64,000 bases of DNA from Ichthyophis bannanicus (GCA_033557465.1 CM066043.1:109668278-109732277); one strand, 5' to 3'. Counted from the stretch's first letter, positions 32,682-43,262 are shown. Numbers and translations: made by a program. The notes: a model not told the origin generated them from the letters alone.

Positions 32682-33602
32682 CTAGTTTAAAAGCTGCTCT
32701 ATCTCCTTTTTAAAGGTTAATGCCAGCAGCCTGGTTCCATCCCGGTTAAGGTGAAGCCCATCCCTTCGGAAGAGCCCCTCCTTTCCCCAGAATGTTCCCC
32801 AGTTCCTAACAAATCCGAACCCCTCATCTCTGCACCATTGTCTCATCCACGCATTGAGACTCCGGAGCTCTGCCTGCCTATTGGGTCCTGCGCGTGGAAC
32901 GGGAAGCATTTCGGAGAACGCTACCCTGGAAGTTCTGGATTTCAACTTCCTACCTAAAAGCCTAAATTTAGCTTCCAGAACCTCCCTACCACATTTTCCT
33001 ATGTCATTGGTACCAACATGTACCAAGACAGCAGACTCCTCCCCAGCACTATCTAAGACCTTATCTAGGTGGCGTGTGAGGTCCGCTACCTTCGCACCAG
33101 GCAGGCATGTTACCAGGCGATCCTCACGTCCACCAGCCACCCAGCTATCTACATGCCTAATGATCGAATCACCAACTATAACTGCTGTCCTAACCCTTCC
33201 CGCATGGGCACTTGGCCCTGGAGAAACCTCCTCGGTGCGAGAGGGGTTTACATCACCTGGAGGACAGGTCCTAGTTACAGGATCACTTCCTGCCACACCA
33301 GGGTGATGCTCTCCTGTCACGTGACCGCTCTCCTCCATGGCAACAGGGATGCTGCCAGACTGGAGGTGGGACTTCAGGACTATATCCCTGTAGGTCTCGT
33401 CTATGTACCTCTCTGTCTGTCTTATGTTTTCCAAGTCTGCTACTCTAGCCTCTAGAGAACGGACTCGTTCCCTGAGAGCAGAGAGCTCCTTGCACCTAGT
33501 GCACACGTAAGACCTCTCACCAGCTGGGAGAAAATCATACATGTGACACTCAATGCAAAAGACTGGAAAGCCCACATCCCGCTGCTGGACTGCTGTCTGC
33601 AT
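32682..33602 (-). CDS. CR1 ORF1: zinc-finger, coiled-coil, SGNH esterase protein
   Basis: This intact 306-residue protein is the CR1-type ORF1, thought to bind element RNA. Residues 16-37 hold two Cys pairs (CIEC, CTRC), a small PHD- or ribbon-like finger. Residues about 39-66 form a heptad-rich helix (LRERVRSLEARVADLEN). Residues about 138-300 are an SGNH/GDSL hydrolase: the nucleophile block VGDSIIRH (Ser 146), HVGTND (Asn 199) and DGLHLN with Asp 281 and His 284 as the catalytic pair. All four blocks are intact. Esterase-type ORF1 is known for CR1/L2 LINEs; its substrate is not established. No stop or frameshift is visible. Confidence 0.93.
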   Translation of the reverse strand: MQTAVQQRDVGFPVFCIECHMYDFLPAGERSYVCTRCKELSALRERVRSLEARVADLENIRQTERYIDETYRDIVLKSHLQSGSIPVAMEESGHVTGEHHPGVAGSDPVTRTCPPGDVNPSRTEEVSPGPSAHAGRVRTAVIVGDSIIRHVDSWVAGGREDRLVTCLPGAKVADLTRHLDKVLDSAGEESAVLVHVGTNDIGKCGREVLEAKFRLLGRKLKSRTSRVAFSEMLPVPRAGPNRQAELRSLNAWMRQWCRDEGFGFVRNWGTFWGKEGLFRRDGLHLNRDGTRLLALTFKKEIEQLLN

Positions 33603-34910
33603 CTTAGTTTTAAGTTTGTGTTTAGATCTTTAAGTTCTATATGTACTAAAGGGTGCAATGGATATTTATACCACTAAAACTGTACCTAAGAAGTTTAATA
33701 TACCTTGTTCACCTGAAGCTTAATTAATCTCAGGTCCTTGGTGTATGACTGATATGGGTAATGAGCTTCACCTGAGAGCACCTCCTGTCTTTTAAGTTGT
33801 GCAAGTACCTATAAAGCTGTGATTTTCCCAGGGGAGGGTGGGTGTGGGGAGGGAGGGAGGGATATAACACTTATTAAAAAAGGGCTGCTACACAGTACCT
33901 TGTCCTGTGCTGCTGAGGAAAACTATATTCTGATTTGATTTAAATTATAGCTCTTTGCTGCTACTAGGCTCTAACCTATTATGAAATTTAAACTACAAGC
34001 TCTCTGCTGGATTCTAAATTTAACCAGAAAGCTCTCTTCTGTGTTTTAATTTGAAACTAAAAGTACTTTGCTGATGCTAGGCCCTGAGTGACTATGAAAT
34101 TTAAACTACAGCTGTCTACTGGGTATGAAAGGTAACCAGAAAGTTCTCTTCTGTTTTTTTAAATTGAATCTTAAACTGTTGCTACTAGGCCCTGACTGAT
34201 TTAACAAAAAAAATAGTGGGTTCACAGATTAATTAGCTTTAAAAGAAAAAAAATTCCTTTCAGAAAAATTCCCAGAAGTATATACTCACAATTTCAGATT
34301 TCTCTCCAGAAGTAACAGCCCCCCTTTCCAGTCCTTCAAGACAGGGTCACAGAGCTCTGGTTGAGCTATTTATGCTTGTGCTGATGATGTAAGCAGTGAC
34401 CTACTTCCTGGGTAATTAACAGTCCTTGCTTGGATAGAAGGAGTCTTTCAAAATGGCCTTTTGAACTGCCAGCTGGTGTTAACACCTATTGAAAAAGCTT
34501 CACAGGTTGCTTGCCCACTAGGTAGAAGGCCTCTTTGTAAAGGTCTCTAGAAGACTTTATATGCTGCTCAAGGAGAATTGACCTTGTTTTGCCTCTTGTG
34601 CTAAGCTATATTCTGATTTGATTTAAATTATAGCTCTTTGCTGCTACTAGGCTCTAACCTATTATGAAATTTAAACTACAAGCTCTCTGCTGGATTCTAA
34701 ATTTAACCAGAAAGCTCTCTTCTGTGTTTTAATTTGAAACTAAAAGTACTTTGCTGATGCTAGGCCCTGAGTGACTATGAAATTTAAACTACAGCTGTCT
34801 ACTGGGTATGAAAGGTAACCAGAAAGTTCTCTTCTGTTTTTTTAAATTGAATCTTAAACTGTTGCTACTAGGCCCTGACTGATTTAACAAAAAAAATAGT
34901 GGGTTCACAG
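33603..34910 (-). repeat. CR1 5' UTR with a 305-bp segment repeated at a 683-bp offset
   Basis: Positions 33923-34227 and 34606-34910 look identical or nearly so over 305 bp. The repeat period is 683 bp, so the layout is one full unit (33923-34605) plus a truncated second unit at the outermost 5' end. This resembles LINE promoter monomers, where the outermost copy is cut short by incomplete reverse transcription. Confidence 0.85.
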
Positions 34911-36880
34911 AAAAAGGCCTGTGTATTAGCATTCGCTGCCATCTCCATCAAGTCGAGGCTGGGCAGGTCCCAAGTGGAGATTATCTTGCAGAATGCCCAG
35001 GGTGCTAGCTCCCACACCCCGGGATCAAGGGCATGGTGACTGAGGAAATGGGCTCGTATGATGTCCACCCCTGTGATATGCTGTGCTGAGAGGGCCTGCA
35101 GGTGCTGCTCTGCCCAAGAAAATAGAAGGGCCATCTCTTTGGCCAAACATTGACATTTCATGCTCCCCTGCTGGTTGAGGTAGGCAACTGTCGTAGAGTT
35201 GTTGCAGAGAATCCATACTGCTTGATCGGAAAGGTGCAGCAGAAAGGTCAGGAGAGCGAGCAAAACTGCTAGGATCTCAAGTCGGATGATCGGCCTTGCG
35301 GATTCCTGAGGCTCCAGGAGCTCTACGCCATCTGCGCTTGGCAATGGGCACCCTGGCCCGACAAACTGGCATTGGTTGTGATCAGGATCCAGTGTGGGGT
35401 CTCTAACAAGATGCCCCACAGAATGTTCTCTGGGGCCAGGCACCAGCACAGGCTGCTGCGAAGTGTGCAAGTAAGAGGGAGCCGAATACCATACTGCTAT
35501 GACACCAGGGAGCAGCGGGACAGCAGGACATGCTGTAATGGCCACATGTGGGCCCGAGCAGGGGACCACAACTGTCGTTGACGCCATGGCTTCTAGGACC
35601 TGGAGACAGTCCCATACGGTGGGTTTGAGCTGCATTAGAAATCGGAGCAGTTGGGAGAACTCGAGGACTCGGTCCGGTGACAGGAAAACCTTCCCCTTCC
35701 GGGTGTCGAAACACGCCCCCATAAAATCCAGCGACTAGGTGGACTGCAGACAATTCTTGCTTGATTAACCACCCAGCCGAGGCTTTCCAGGAAGGCTACC
35801 ACCCAGGAGATAGACTGCCATGCCTCATCGCTCGACTTCGCCCGGATGAGCCAATCATCCAGGTAGGGGTGTACCCGAATGCCTTGCTTTCATAAGGCAG
35901 CTGCAGCCACACCACGATCTTGGAGAAGGTATGTGGGGCCGTTGCGAGGCCAAAGGGCAGAGCGCAGAACTGAAAGTGATGATCTAGGACCGCGAAGCAG
36001 AAGAAACACTACTGATCCTCGTGGATGGGAATATGGAAATAAGCCTCTGCCAGGTCAAGGGAGGCTAAGAACTCCCCTTTTCAAACTGCTTGAATAACAG
36101 GTCATAGGATTTCCATGTGGCAATGTGGCACCCGAAGGGATTGGCTGACTCCCTTGAGATCCAGAATGGGCCTGAAGGAACCGTCCTTCTTGGGAACAAA
36201 TAAGTAAATGGAGTAGTGCCAGGAACATCACTCCGAAAGAGGTACTGGGCAAATGGCTTGCAACTGCAGGAGCAGCTGAATGGTGAGCACAGGGGCTTGG
36301 AGTCCGCATGGAGAAATCATCAAGGCGTACTTGATGGGCTTTTGGCACTCGAGACATAGCCCGAGCGAATAGTGTTGAGCGCCCATTGATCAGTGGTGAT
36401 TTGCACTCACTCGTGGTAAAAAAAGGACCAACCGACCCCCCCAAGGGTGAGATGCCAGAGTGGGGCTGAAACCCGTCAGCGAAACGAATGACTGGGGCCT
36501 GTGAACTTGGCAGGGGTGGAATATGGCTCTCTATTCCACCTGATACCTCGAAAGGGCTGCATCTTGGTTCCTGGGTGACCAGCCATCATTTTGGCAGGGG
36601 CCTTCCAGACCGGAAATATCTGGAGTCCTGAAAATAGGACCGAGGGGCAGAGGATGACGATGTACTAGCACCCGGAGCCCAGAGTAGGGATCATGGTTTG
36701 TCCTCCAGTAAACGTTATGACTTGACCTCACCCAAATCCTTGATGAGCTTCTCAAGGTCTTCCCCAAAGAGAAGTCTACCTTTAAAGGGAAGTTTAGCCA
36801 GCCGAGTCTTGGAGGCTGCATCCGCTGACCACTGGCGAAGCCAGAGCCAGCAGTGAGCCACAGTGACTGGTGCAACTGAG
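34911..36880 (-). pseudogene. DIRS-F RNase H and RT, heavily mutated
   Basis: The main frame 35722-34868 starts in the RT thumb (GACFDTRKGKVFLSPD, matching DIRS-A GVRFDTCRGRVFLP). RNase H shows RLEILAVLLALL and CNNSTTVAYLNQQGS, where the catalytic Asp of SDN is Asn. The post-RNase H part WDLPSLDLMEM is present. The RT core upstream (35750-36880) is found in pieces in other frames (SRIWVRSSHNVY, RPILDLKGVSQSLRV-like words at about 36140-36190), with several frameshifts. Its signatures are lineage 1. Confidence 0.75.
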
Positions 36881-36979
36881 CAGGCCGTCAGTCATTGGAG
36901 ATCATAAAGAACATGAGCTAGAAAAGCTGCGACGGATTCTAGTCGAGCTGCAGCTGGATTGTCAGGTAACAGTTGGATC

Positions 36980-38110
36980 CATCATAGCAGTGCCCGAGCC
37001 GCCATGCCTCCACAGGCGGACGCTTGAAGGGCCAAGGATGAGGATGAAAACGCAGTCTTCAGAAGGCCTTCAATCTTACGATCCTGCTGGTCCTGGAGGG
37101 TCGCGCTGCCCTCTGCGGGATTAGTGGAGTGTTTGGTAACACCATCAATTAAAGCATCAACCTTAGGATTTTGCAGCCATCTTAAGTCAGTTGGAGACCA
37201 TGGACAGCAACGCCCAGGGCATCTGGCTGTCCAGAGGGATGCATCAGGTGAATCCCATTCAAGGGAGACCATTGTTGTAGCTCCAGCAGGAAGGGAAAAG
37301 CCAGAGAAGGCTTTTGGATGCCCATCCGGATAGGGTCTGCCTTAGATTTGCTTTGACCGGGATCTTGCTCAGCCTCCACGAGGCAAAGAGCATCTATGAT
37401 CTGCACTATGAGTGCGTGCAGTTATTCCTTGCGAAGTCACGCATCCAGAGCCTCGTCCTGAATTTTGTTGCATTCTTCAGAGGGAGACCATTTGCTGTCC
37501 TCCCTGTCAGAATCTCCCGGACTATCCTCAGCCGAAGGAAGATCCCCTGCTCCTGCGGACTAGAGTCTCAATTCCCCGAGGCCCATACGATGTCCTTGGG
37601 GGCATACCCCCTCTCTCTAGCAGCCAGATCCTCCCATGGACACTTATGTGCCAAGAAAAGTCTGTCATTTGCCCCAACTGGAGGAGATGGGACTGACTCA
37701 GATCTCCACAGCACCCAGGCCTGTTTAAAGAGGGCCATGAACTGTCCTGAGTCCTGATCGGGATCTGATTGCAGGACAGTAGGAGTCTCAGTCTGCTGAG
37801 GCAAGAGAAGAGGCGGGATGGGAGCATCCACAGATGTGGTTTGCTCCGTAGATGTCAAAGTTGGTGCCAAATCTGGAAGAGGAGTAGCATTGTGAGCCAC
37901 CAGAGGCAAAACGATGTGCAAGACTGTAGATGATTTCCCCCAGATGCAACGAGCACAGGGAACAAAACTGGTCAATTAGGAACAGATGTTTACAGCCACA
38001 GGCTACACATCGCTGCAAGGAGGGAGGCATCGCTGGAGTCCAAGGGCCCAAATGTAGAAGTAGAAACATCCGGGGAGACTAAGGCAGAGGAAAATCTAAA
38101 AGGCTCAATA
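36980..38110 (-). pseudogene. DIRS-F Gag, fragmented
   Basis: Pieces at 38069-37788, 37975-37568, 37827-37528 and 37272-36982 together follow DIRS-A Gag. The N-terminal Cys pairs appear as RCVACG and FCSLC. A later piece reads DALIDGVTKHSTNPAEGSA and DRKIEGLLKTAF, which aligns with DALVSAVTKKTTIPVEGSA and DRKIDGLLKQAF of DIRS-A. At about 36730-36800, GEDLEKL-like coding is visible on the minus strand. At least three frame changes break it. Confidence 0.75.
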
Positions 38111-38643
38111 TTCAAGATGGCGCCGCAAGCATGTTGAGGCACGCAACTGCTCTCTGAGTGCCAGAAAAAAGGCACAAAAATAAAATCAGGGCACGAGCAG
38201 AATGGAGAGGCAGCCGTGACCTGAATATGCCATCGGAATCTCCCACACTACAGGGGCCTTTCGCTGGTATTCATAGCCCTGGGGGGTGGGAGGAGAAAAG
38301 AAACAGACTAACTGCAAGTTCTGAATTTCTGAAGTCCTCGGGGGAGAGCCAGCTAACAGAAGAAGCTTAATTTCACAGCTTGCTAGTTGATCTCAGCTGT
38401 TTCTTGCTTTGTTTCTTTTTTTTTATTTTTTTTTTTTAAATTTTTTATTTATGAAACTTTTATACATATTACAAAGAAAACAATCATGTTACAAGCACAT
38501 AATAAATAATACAAGAAAAAACAAATTTAAAGAAAACCACCAAATAGTAGACCACTTCAAGAAGGAGTTATGCCTAATTAAAGAAATACAAAGAAAAACT
38601 GAGAGGCCCCGAAGAATAATTCAATACTCCTAAAGAGACTGAC

Positions 38644-39858
38644 TCAAACTTTATCTTTCAAAAATTCGACCAACTGCTCAGGCTCAAAAAATAGATACCT
38701 TTTACCCTGAAAAATAATGAGACATTTGCATGGGAACCTAAGATGGAAAACTGCTCCAATGGCCAACACTTGAGGGCGCAATTCTAAAAAAGCTTTGCGC
38801 CGTACCTGAGTGGCCCGAGAAACATCCGGGAAAATTTGAATTACTTGACCACAGAACTTTTCAGATTTTTTAGGAAAATAAGCACGCAATATTTTCTCTT
38901 TATCTAATTCAGAGGTAAAGGAAACCAACAAAGTTGCCCTTGAAGAAATATCATCGGAAGTAGTTTCTAGAAATGCTGAAATATCTAGGGTAGAGGAAAG
39001 AACTTTATCAGTGATCACTAAACCTGCGGTAGCAGGAGCTTCTCCTACCCCCTCTAAGGATTGAATTAAACTCCGCACAGGTAGATAATATATTTTAGAA
39101 ACGGAAGAAACTTGAAAATCAGTGAACAACAGAATCTCTTTTAAATATTTTTGAAAAAGGATCATAGGCGATAGGTAATGCGTGCGAGGAAAATTCAACA
39201 AACGGAGATTCCTCGCACGCATCACATTTTCTAACAACTCATCTTGACGATGCAGGACAGTACAATCTTGAGCCATAGAAGCTAACACATCTTTAGTAGC
39301 TAGAGCATCCACTTTAACAGAAGCAGCTCCCTGCTCAAGAGACAACATCCGCTTATCATGATCCGCCAGTTTCTGTATGGTAGCCTTGGAAAACTCAGAA
39401 ACACGCTGCAGAGAAGATCCCAAAGCAGATTCAACACGGGAAATTGCCATCCAAATATCTTTTAGGGATAAATCTGCAGGCGGCGTTTGAGGTTCCCCAG
39501 GCAATGTAAAAGTAACCACTGAAGGTAAGGGGGGAGGAAGTTCATTGTCTAACCGCAGAAAAGAACCCAATAACATATCGGCCTCCTCGACCAAGCAATT
39601 CTCACACAGTAAAGAGGACTCTGACGCAGATAATTGCTCAGCCCCTTGAATGGGAGGAGATAAACCCATTCCGCGGGAATCGTCGCAAGAGGAAACAGTA
39701 CTTACAGATAGGCTGGTCACAGCGACGTCCTCCACCAAGGCAGTGGAACAGGGAGAGGCAGATTTTTCCCCCACAGTGACATGGGCATCCATAGGTCCTA
39801 TTACTTTCACTGCCTTGGATTGGGCCGTCTGAGTAAAATGCTTCCTTCTTTTCCCCAT
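38644..39858 (-). CDS. L1/Tx1-type ORF1 protein, 404 residues
   Basis: The protein begins MGKRRKHFTQ; an upstream Met at 40050 lies in the promoter monomer and is less likely to be used. The first 120 residues are acidic and Cys-containing (LLCENCLVEE). Residues about 140-235 form a long helix with heptads (ISRVESALGSSLQRVSEFSK, IQKLADHDKRMLSLEQG). An RRM-like domain follows (LRLLNFPR, RATLLVSFTS), then the C-terminal domain typical of L1 ORF1 (FPDVSRATQVRRKAFLEL, FHLRFPCKCLIIFQGKRYLF, PEQLVEFL). Such proteins trimerise, bind RNA and act as nucleic-acid chaperones. The frame is intact. No reverse transcriptase accompanies it here. Confidence 0.85.
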   Translation of the reverse strand: MGKRRKHFTQTAQSKAVKVIGPMDAHVTVGEKSASPCSTALVEDVAVTSLSVSTVSSCDDSRGMGLSPPIQGAEQLSASESSLLCENCLVEEADMLLGSFLRLDNELPPPLPSVVTFTLPGEPQTPPADLSLKDIWMAISRVESALGSSLQRVSEFSKATIQKLADHDKRMLSLEQGAASVKVDALATKDVLASMAQDCTVLHRQDELLENVMRARNLRLLNFPRTHYLSPMILFQKYLKEILLFTDFQVSSVSKIYYLPVRSLIQSLEGVGEAPATAGLVITDKVLSSTLDISAFLETTSDDISSRATLLVSFTSELDKEKILRAYFPKKSEKFCGQVIQIFPDVSRATQVRRKAFLELRPQVLAIGAVFHLRFPCKCLIIFQGKRYLFFEPEQLVEFLKDKV

Positions 39859-39965
39859 AACAGGGAAAACTCCTGCGCCGAACTGACGCCAAAGGGGCGC
39901 CAAAGGGGCGGACCTGCCCCTTTGGTCACGCCCCTTCGGGCACGCGCCCACGGGACGCGCCCGCT

Positions 39966-40473
39966 TCACGTCCCGCGAGCAGGGCAAGTTCTTATAGCCC
40001 AGGTAAGCTCCGCCCACAGCAGGGAGCGGCCTCCAAGCTCCGGGCACCAATCAGGTTGCAAGAAAAGAACTCCAGGAACAAACAAAACTCCTCGGCGTCC
40101 CGCAAGCAGGGCAAGTTCTTATAGCCCAGGTAAGCTCCGCCCACAGCAGGGAGCGGCCTCCAAGCTCCGGGCACCAATCAGGTTGCAAGAAAAGAACTCC
40201 AGGAACAAACAAAACTCCTCGGCGTCCCGCGAGCAGGGCAAGTTCTTATAGCCCAGGTAAGCTCCGCCCACAGCAGGGAGCGGCCTCCAAGCTCCGGGCA
40301 CCAATCAGGTTGCAAGAAAAGAACTCCAGGAACAAACAAAACTCCTCGGCGTCCCGCGAGCAGGGCAAGTTCTTATAGCCCAGGTAAGCTCCGCCCACAG
40401 CAGGGAGCGGCCTCCAAGCTCCGGGCACCAATCAGGTTGCAAGAAAAGAACTCCAGGAACAAACAAAACTCCT
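39966..40473 (-). promoter_or_regulatory. Four tandem 127-bp promoter monomers
   Basis: AGGGCAAGTT recurs at 39981, 40108, 40235 and 40362, exactly 127 bp apart, with almost no divergence. Read on the coding strand, each unit has an inverted CCAAT box (GATTGG; 40428-40432 in the outermost unit), a GC box (GGGCGG; 40391-40396) and a TATA-like CTATAAGAA (40371-40378) in that order. This is the layout of a compact Pol II promoter. Promoter function is inferred. Confidence 0.8.
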
Positions 40474-40739
40474 TTTTTTTTTTTTTAAACTAGTAGAAAG
40501 GAACGGGTTACTTGCTGATCTGCTGCAGAAGCAAAGAAGGCTCTCCCCTGAGGCTCAACTGGTCCAGCTGACCAGGAGATGATCCTACCTTCCAGGGAAG
40601 CTAAACTAGTCCTCCTGACCAGTAGCTTCAAGCAGTGAGGTTATTGGGGAGCTCCAGAGGGACACCTCATCTGCGCTCTGGAGCTGTGAGCCATAAGAAT
40701 CCTTCAAAACCGAACAAACTCAGAGAGAAGCTGGTAAAT

Positions 40740-40910
40740 GCAACCATCATCTGCTTGAGACAGAGAAATACTGAAGGCAACCCCTAGGGGTAAGGCTACA
40801 GGTACCAGGGCTGAGTCAGGCAATCTTCTGGTACTTTCTCTGTCACCAACATCTGCTGGCAGGGGGACACTACCCACCTGTCTGGACTGGTCTAGTAGGA
40901 TGACCTGGAA
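40740..40910. repeat. DIRS-F right inverted terminal repeat
   Basis: ACCCCTAGGGGTAAGGCTAC, CCAACATCTGCTGGCAGGG and CTGGACTGGTCTAGTAGGAT are the inverse of the left ITR at 27364-27545. Confidence 0.88.
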
Positions 40911-42716
40911 AAGGTTTTTTATAAAATTGTGCAACCGTATACGTGCATAGAAACTGCATGCATGTAGGCATTCCAGAGGGGCGTAGTTTGGGCAGGGAGG
41001 GCGCAGGGATGCGATGTATGCATGTATTTCACAAAATGTCTACCAATTTCAGAGCAGGTGCATCAGCATTTGTGCACTATTGTGGCTGATTCTGAGTGCC
41101 TATTTGGTAAAGGCACATAGGCATCTGTGTGTCTTTATAAAGTAGCTGCCTTTTTGAGCTTCTCACATAGAGCTTCATTTGATAAAAGGAGGCCTAAGTG
41201 TTGTTGGTGTAGAGGGTACATAAGATGGACAGCTCATGGCATCTGGCTTGCACTATCTATAGCAAAATCTGAATGAAATTAGATGAATAATTCAAAACTT
41301 ATTTAGGGAGAGTGAAACATATGATAATCTTCGGCCAATTCTCATATAACAAGAATGTCCAAACTTTTTATACAGTCACAGTGATGTTTACCTGCACCTG
41401 AAGCTACAAAGTGAATGCTAGAAGCATTAAAAATAAGAACATTTTGCTGAGTGGGTGGCTGCATATGTGTCTGGTGTACACGAGTGCAGAAGGGTGTCCG
41501 AGGTACGCCTAAGTGCATGTGTATATCCTGCTGTGCAGCAGAGTGGTGGGGTTCATATGGGGTGCAGCAGAGTGGCAGAAGTGGGGGTGAGACTGCAGAA
41601 GATTGGTATGGGAACATACGTGCGTGTTGTTTGAGTACAGCAGAGAGATGAGAGACTTTACCATGTGGGTTTCAAGGCCCCTTCCCTTCTCGCCTCCTCT
41701 TTCCCCAGTGAGAGCTAGCTTTGCCAAGATGACTGAAAACCAAACTGAGAAGAAACCAAGGAAATGGCACAAACTGTCTCTGCTAGCGAGCTATAGGGGG
41801 GTTCAGTCCTGTACTGAGCTTCTGCCGGGTACCATCCCCCTCCCCGCCATAATTGGACAGCTGAGCCTGCCCCACCCCCCATGGTCTCTTCAATTGATGG
41901 TCCAAGCTGCAAGAAATGCATACAATCCGCTGGTCCAGTCTGGGCCTTACTCTTAGCCCTTACTGCAACCCTAATTGCTGCCCTTTTAAATCTGGGACTT
42001 TGTTGCCTCTTCAGCTGTTTTTTTTCCAGCAGTAGCAGGCTCCTTTAAAATTTTCAGGGCTGCTAGCCCACTCTCACCCAGGCCCCCTTGATGCTGCACT
42101 AAAACAGGCTGCAATACTTCAAACACTGGGCCATGAGCTGTGATGCCGCTGTACTTCTCTTCTCCCCCAGTGACTCCTTTTTGCAGCAGTAAGCAGCACC
42201 AATTTATGGAGCTCAGGTCGCAGCCATAAAACAGGCCTCACTTCAGCTCTCCATCAAGGACAGCTGCACTCGCTTCCTCACCTGCTGCCGCTGGACTCTT
42301 CCTCCCATCATGTGGCTGCATATCCCAAGGCTCCAGTCTTCTACTAATGCTGCTGTAATGTGACCAGACACTGAAACTTCCCACACAATCCTGCAGGACC
42401 CCAGATAATTCAATTTTACTTATTTACATGGTACTCATGCCAGTGGTGGTGCTGCTGTAGCTTCTCCAAACTTTCCCATATGACCGCAGAAAGCCTTCCT
42501 CTGCTTCTGTCTGTCCCTTGGGTGCAAAAAACCCATGTGTATGGACAGACCCTCTCCAAAAGGCACTACTGCTCTAGCCCACCCTTGCTCTTATTCATGC
42601 ATCACTTTTGAGACCATACCCAGACTCAGTAGTTCTGCTTTTATGACTGCCGAAAACTTGCCCCAGAGACTGACCGCACAAGTATTACGGACTGGTGGCA
42701 GTTTCATGTTCCATGT
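40911..42716. other. No gene seen
   Basis: There is no convincing frame and no recognised repeat family. The longest frame (41603-41956, plus) is low in evidence and has no domain-like features. Confidence 0.5.
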
Positions 42717-43078
42717 GTCTAAATCAGTGGTTCTCAACCCGTGGGCTGCGGACCAAACGTGGGCCGTGACAGGGAGTATTGTGGGCTGCACTGAAGTCAG
42801 ACCGCTCTTGGGCTTTTTTCACGAGATCTTGGGTTTTTTGATCAAATCTTGGGATCTGGGGATTTTCATTGGAAAGCTTGGGGTTTTTTAAAGACCATGT
42901 GTCGCCGCGCCGGCAAGTTGTCATTTCCGGTTACGTGACGTCAGTCACGTCACTTCCGGTCTTATGTTCGTCATCATCAGATAAGATTCATCACTCACAC
43001 AGTCTCACCAACCAATCAGGACTTGAGTAAGTTGTGCACGAGCCGCCCCCCCGCCCGACAGTAGCTCAATTAGCTGTT

Positions 43079-43262
43079 GCCTGCTCGCTGCTGAGTCGCT
43101 GCTGTGTGAGTGTCACTTGCTCTCGCAGCGCGCAAGAGCAAGACCCAGCCAGCGCCATTTGAGGCGGCCTGCTCGCTGCTGAGTTGTTGCTGTGTGAGTG
43201 TGACTGTGAGAGTGTAACTTGCTCTCGCAGCGTGCGAGAGCAAGACCCGGCCGGCACCATTT
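43079..43262. repeat. Tandem duplication in the hAT 5' region
   Basis: Two diverged units start with GCCTGCTCGCTGCTGAG at 43079 and 43167 and end in CCATTTGAGGC. The second is split by the L2-like insertion. The function is unknown. Confidence 0.75.

Larger units (their letters stand above)
29505..34910 (-). mobile_element. Nearly full-length CR1 LINE inserted in DIRS-F
   Basis: About 5.4 kb on the minus strand: a 5' UTR with tandem repeat units (34910-33603), ORF1 (33602-32682), ORF2 (32646-29684) and a 3' UTR ending in three copies of GAACATAA at 29505-29530 (TTATGTTC on the coding strand), the typical CR1 octamer-type tail. The 3' UTR carries the well-known CCCAGTATGGC segment. ORF1 is intact and ORF2 has one frameshift, so the insertion is recent. 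DIRS-F RNase H and post-RNase H sequence lies on both sides. No clear target duplication was seen. Confidence 0.93.
38410..40473 (-). mobile_element. ORF1-only L1/Tx1-like element (HAL1-type) inserted in the DIRS-F leader
   Basis: On the minus strand: four 127-bp promoter-like monomers (40473-39966), a short unique leader, ORF1 (39858-38644), about 200 bp of 3' UTR and an A-rich tail with AATAAA-type signal (38440-38410, seen as T-rich on the plus strand). There is no ORF2 and no room for one. The element sits exactly within the poly-T tract of the DIRS-F leader, which is also present in DIRS-A. The poly-T on the right side (40474-40487) is the other half of that target. Non-autonomous half-L1 elements are known from mammals; the resemblance in design is my inference. 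Confidence 0.8.
27364..40910 (-). mobile_element. DIRS-F: complete lineage-1 DIRS element split by three insertions
   Basis: The outer ends match as inverted repeats: left 27364-27545 (GCCTGCTAGATCAGTCCAG, CAGCAGATGTTGGAGA, CCTTACCCCTAGGGG) and right about 40740-40910. An ICR lies at 27741-27838. The recombinase is at about 27900-29450, RNase H and RT at 34911-36880 and Gag at about 36980-38110. The element is interrupted by a SINE (28815-29114), a CR1 (29505-34910) and an L1/Tx1-like ORF1-only element (38410-40473). Without them it would be about 5.8 kb, like DIRS-B. All its genes are broken. Confidence 0.88.

Noticed and set aside
39966..40473. Regularly spaced repeats that might suggest a CRISPR array
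   Set aside because: The 127-bp units are contiguous with no unique spacers, sit in a LINE-type element of a eukaryote, and carry promoter motifs.
43184..43262. N-terminal extension of the L2-like frame
   Set aside because: This part is hAT 5' tandem repeat; the open frame crosses the insertion border by chance.
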